Shown here piece after piece: positions 6,601 through 7,217 of a stretch of 7,217 nt of DNA (positions are counted from its first letter, which is position 1; every line of letters starts with the position of its first letter). The position numbers were made by a program, and so were the translations under genes. Under the pieces are notes generated by a model. The model made no database searches, was not told the DNA's origin, and worked only from the letters and a program-made list of their open reading frames with translations. Source of the DNA: JAAYWY01 sp050945275 (GTDB taxonomy: Bacteria; Bacillota; DTU030; DUMP01); contig JBMNSQ010000090.1 of NCBI GenBank assembly GCA_050945275.1, positions 1 through 7,217 on the forward strand, given 5' to 3'.

Positions 6601-7012
6601 CATCAGTATTATTTAGATTTAAGAGGTTATCTTCTAAGTCATCTGCTACTTCAGAGCAGAATTCTTCCGGCTCTATTAGCATAATGGCGGTCGGTGGTTT
6701 TGTTAATGCTGTTTCTTCATCCATAAGTATGTGGGGGTCTGATGGTCCCACCATTTTGGCCTCTTTATCTGCGCCAGGTGTTACATTACTTGGCGTTGGT
6801 TGAGCTACAGATAAGTCTGCGGCGTTGATATTGTCCATATCCGAGAGGGAGTAGCTTTTATCTATTACTCCATTGCCAGCATTGAAGGTGTTATTAATGC
6901 AGTTAGGTGCAACATGCCCACTATCCGCTGCGCTTGTTGCAATACTTAATGTTGGCAATATACCTGCTACCATGCAAATTGCTAGAATAATGCTTAGAAA
7001 TTTTTTGTGCAA
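3623..7012 (-). CDS. Secreted S-layer-anchored protein with GLUG, YDG/MBG-like and SLH domains
   Basis: A 1129-residue exported surface protein. Residues 1-28 are a signal peptide: MHKK, a hydrophobic core, and probable cleavage after ATSA. Residues 30-170 form an acidic, low-complexity linker. From 178 the GGNGSETNPYLI opening of GLUG proteins leads into eight GLUG repeats (281-508). Next come a beta-rich Ig-like segment (about 556-638), a YDG-like domain starting at KTYDKS (659-664), and two further MBG-like segments (about 745-818 and 822-917, the last with TYYVKANI). Three SLH modules end the protein (about 940-982, 1000-1045, 1070-1115); the third has ATRAE. SLH modules bind pyruvylated wall polymers, so the protein is probably displayed on the wall with the solenoid facing out, for adhesion or matrix contact. 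It starts with TTG at 7012-7010, 8 nt after AGGAG (7025-7021). No convincing promoter was found. Ligand or function is unknown. Confidence 0.88.
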   Translation of the reverse strand: MHKKFLSIILAICMVAGILPTLSIATSAADSGHVAPNCINNTFNAGNGVIDKSYSLSDMDNINAADLSVAQPTPSNVTPGADKEAKMVGPSDPHILMDEETALTKPPTAIMLIEPEEFCSEVADDLEDNLLNLNNTDADDATPVLLTPNSLSDTELRTSSEPTVWDGKMPTANTNYAFSGGNGSETNPYLISTAIDLAQLSANVAGGITYSSTYFEMTANIMLNENVLSSNGTLNSGTFKEWSAIGTSTHKFEGSFDGGNYTISGVYINPTETGASIKYQGLFGYAQSATISNIIIADSYIQGSDRIGGVVGCLSSGKLSNCHNNGSVTGSNNVGGIAGYGLNAIILNCDNSGVISGNGKYVGGIIGYNHATKKPPGTIANCRNSGNVSNGKNYVGGIIGYSTTDITITNCFNSGNVSGQNYIGGVVGHLTSGCLEYCYNTGSISGESTGNDGDSTGGLVGCNYGTVKYCYNIGKVSGKTNAGGVAGQSLNGTVINCFYDKQMCTVGGIADTDCERQAEGKLTLEMVGQNLSGSLGTASNWVFSDNLYPRLAGIDGTDAAYISATPVFLNNNETVTAVCTDFTVGTDNGVIWFSNNPDVINISSGDATIARQKNDTNVILTVSKNDLSRTIEVTISALAAEDPVDKIRLQLANIEIASKTYDKSVEADYMVSGTIGLRLKPGEIDAGHMTDVSLLGTPVITFSDANAGQNKNVNVTGVSLTGARAGLYELDFSNLTGTIRPKPVRLTWTDHSDFVYNNTEKSISAVVTNALPGDTTQVSSYTGIISATDAGTYTAAAATLSDSNYTLTEGSGINNEWTIAAATPTIVLTDKSVIKTGRPITIDAAIVTGVAGGTTPDGTVTYTYYTDSACTTLTYAGTKNAGTAPVDVGTYYVKANIAASGNYEANSSQAATLTIKKVGNTRTKHAVEELFFPDESNWVCPFADINENDWFYTAVEYVNSNGLMNGTNETTFEPNLKTTRAMITAILWRMEGQPEAKAASSFTDVEDETWYSAAIHWAAENKIVKGYDASSFDPSGNITHEQLATILYRYAQYKGYNVSVSENANLLLYHDAFDISEYAIPAIQWAYGAGLINGRTKNALVPQDSATRAETAVLLQRFSDSVVGEPTIS
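3668..4195 (-). other. Three SLH modules (wall-anchoring region)
   Basis: SLH1 starts at PFADINENDWFYTAVEYV and ends TTRAMITAILWRM. SLH2 runs from SFTDVEDETWYSAAIHWA to THEQLATILYRY. SLH3 includes YAIPAIQWAYGAGLINGR and ATRAETAVLLQRF. The TRAE-like motif is intact only in SLH3; it is TTRAM in SLH1 and ITHEQ in SLH2. Three C-terminal modules are the usual set for binding the secondary wall polymer. Confidence 0.85.
5489..6172 (-). repeat. Eight tandem GLUG repeats within the S-layer protein
   Basis: Each unit of 26-33 residues begins GGxxGY or GLFGY and has the core NCxNSGxVSG. Units begin at residues 281, 308, 335, 363, 396, 424, 457 and 483. The last unit degrades after NCFYD. Seven consecutive units have a cysteine in the same column (C322, C349, C382, C411, C438, C470, C497). 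Such repeats form a right-handed beta-solenoid in related surface proteins. Confidence 0.8.
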
Positions 7013-7176
7013 GATTGTTTCTCCTCTCTATACTATTCATAAGAACATTCGACAAAGAGGGATATCCTTCCTGTTGCTGTGGCGTTCAAGCGAAAAGAAC
7101 CTAACCTGCTGATCTAAAGCCAAACGATGTGTTGCAGCTTAGTAACGTGATGACGATGGGCTTAGGTGTATTGAAC

Positions 7177-7207
7177 AAGGCCTGACACATGGTTGGTGTC
7201 AGGCCTT
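7177..7207. repeat. Second copy of the AAGGCCTGACAC palindrome
   Basis: AAGGCCTGACAC (7177-7188) and GTGTCAGGCCTT (7196-7207) form a 12-bp perfect stem with a 7-nt loop. The arms equal those of the copy at 3555-3588, while the loop differs. It lies 165 bp upstream of the S-layer gene start. An outer pair, AACAAGG (7174-7180) with CCTTGTT (7211-7217), offers an alternative fold. It may be a terminator for an unseen neighbour or a dispersed REP-like element. Otherwise 7026-7176 shows nothing I can name. Confidence 0.65.
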
Positions 7208-7217
7208 AATCCTTGTT

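Noticed and set aside
3704..6803. Several plus-strand frames of 63-147 codons opposite the S-layer gene
   Set aside because: They mirror the repetitive minus-strand gene. Their apparent Ala/Thr/Ile richness comes from the complement of the GLUG repeats.
7027..7049. Minus-strand TTGTCG-17-TATAGA as S-layer promoter
   Set aside because: Its start site would fall at about 7020, downstream of the AGGAG ribosome site, which would then not be in the transcript.

Overview
The window looks like a piece of chromosome from an anaerobic Gram-positive bacterium, most likely a clostridial or Peptococcaceae-type Firmicute. The reasons are a stand-alone [FeFe]-hydrogenase-type protein, an S-layer-anchored secreted protein, GTG and TTG start codons, and purine-rich Shine-Dalgarno sites. 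No rRNA, tRNA or CRISPR array is visible, so the lineage call is an inference from gene content.

Layout. Positions 1-324 hold the 3' end of an insertion sequence: the last 35 codons of a probable transposase (2-109), then about 215 bp of non-coding DNA ending in two tandem GACATTTT-containing repeats and the sequence TTGACA (319-324). That non-coding part contains a 120-nt nested inverted repeat (115-234), which folds best as a plus-strand RNA. Next on the plus strand are a 4Fe-4S/[FeFe]-hydrogenase H-cluster protein (about 470-1825) and an AspT/YidE-type membrane transporter. The transporter is best started at 2111 rather than at the upstream ATG at 1991. Hairpins lie between the two genes. 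On the minus strand, 7012-3623 encodes a 1129-residue secreted protein. It has a signal peptide, a GLUG-repeat beta-solenoid, Ig-like and YDG/MBG-like domains, and three C-terminal SLH modules that anchor it to the cell wall.

The transporter and the S-layer protein converge on a perfect 13-bp-arm palindrome (3555-3588). A second copy of the same palindrome (12-bp arms) lies upstream of the S-layer gene at 7177-7207, so the gene is bracketed by two copies of one repeat.

The genes do not form an obvious pathway. The hydrogenase stands alone, with no maturases (HydE, HydF, HydG) or partner subunits in view. The transporter could import or exchange a carboxylate or amino acid, and the S-layer protein acts at the cell surface. 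The points most worth a second look are the structured region in the IS tail, the IS end that may supply a -35 box to the hydrogenase gene, the unusual H-cluster motifs, the extra hydrophilic segment in the transporter, and the duplicated palindrome.
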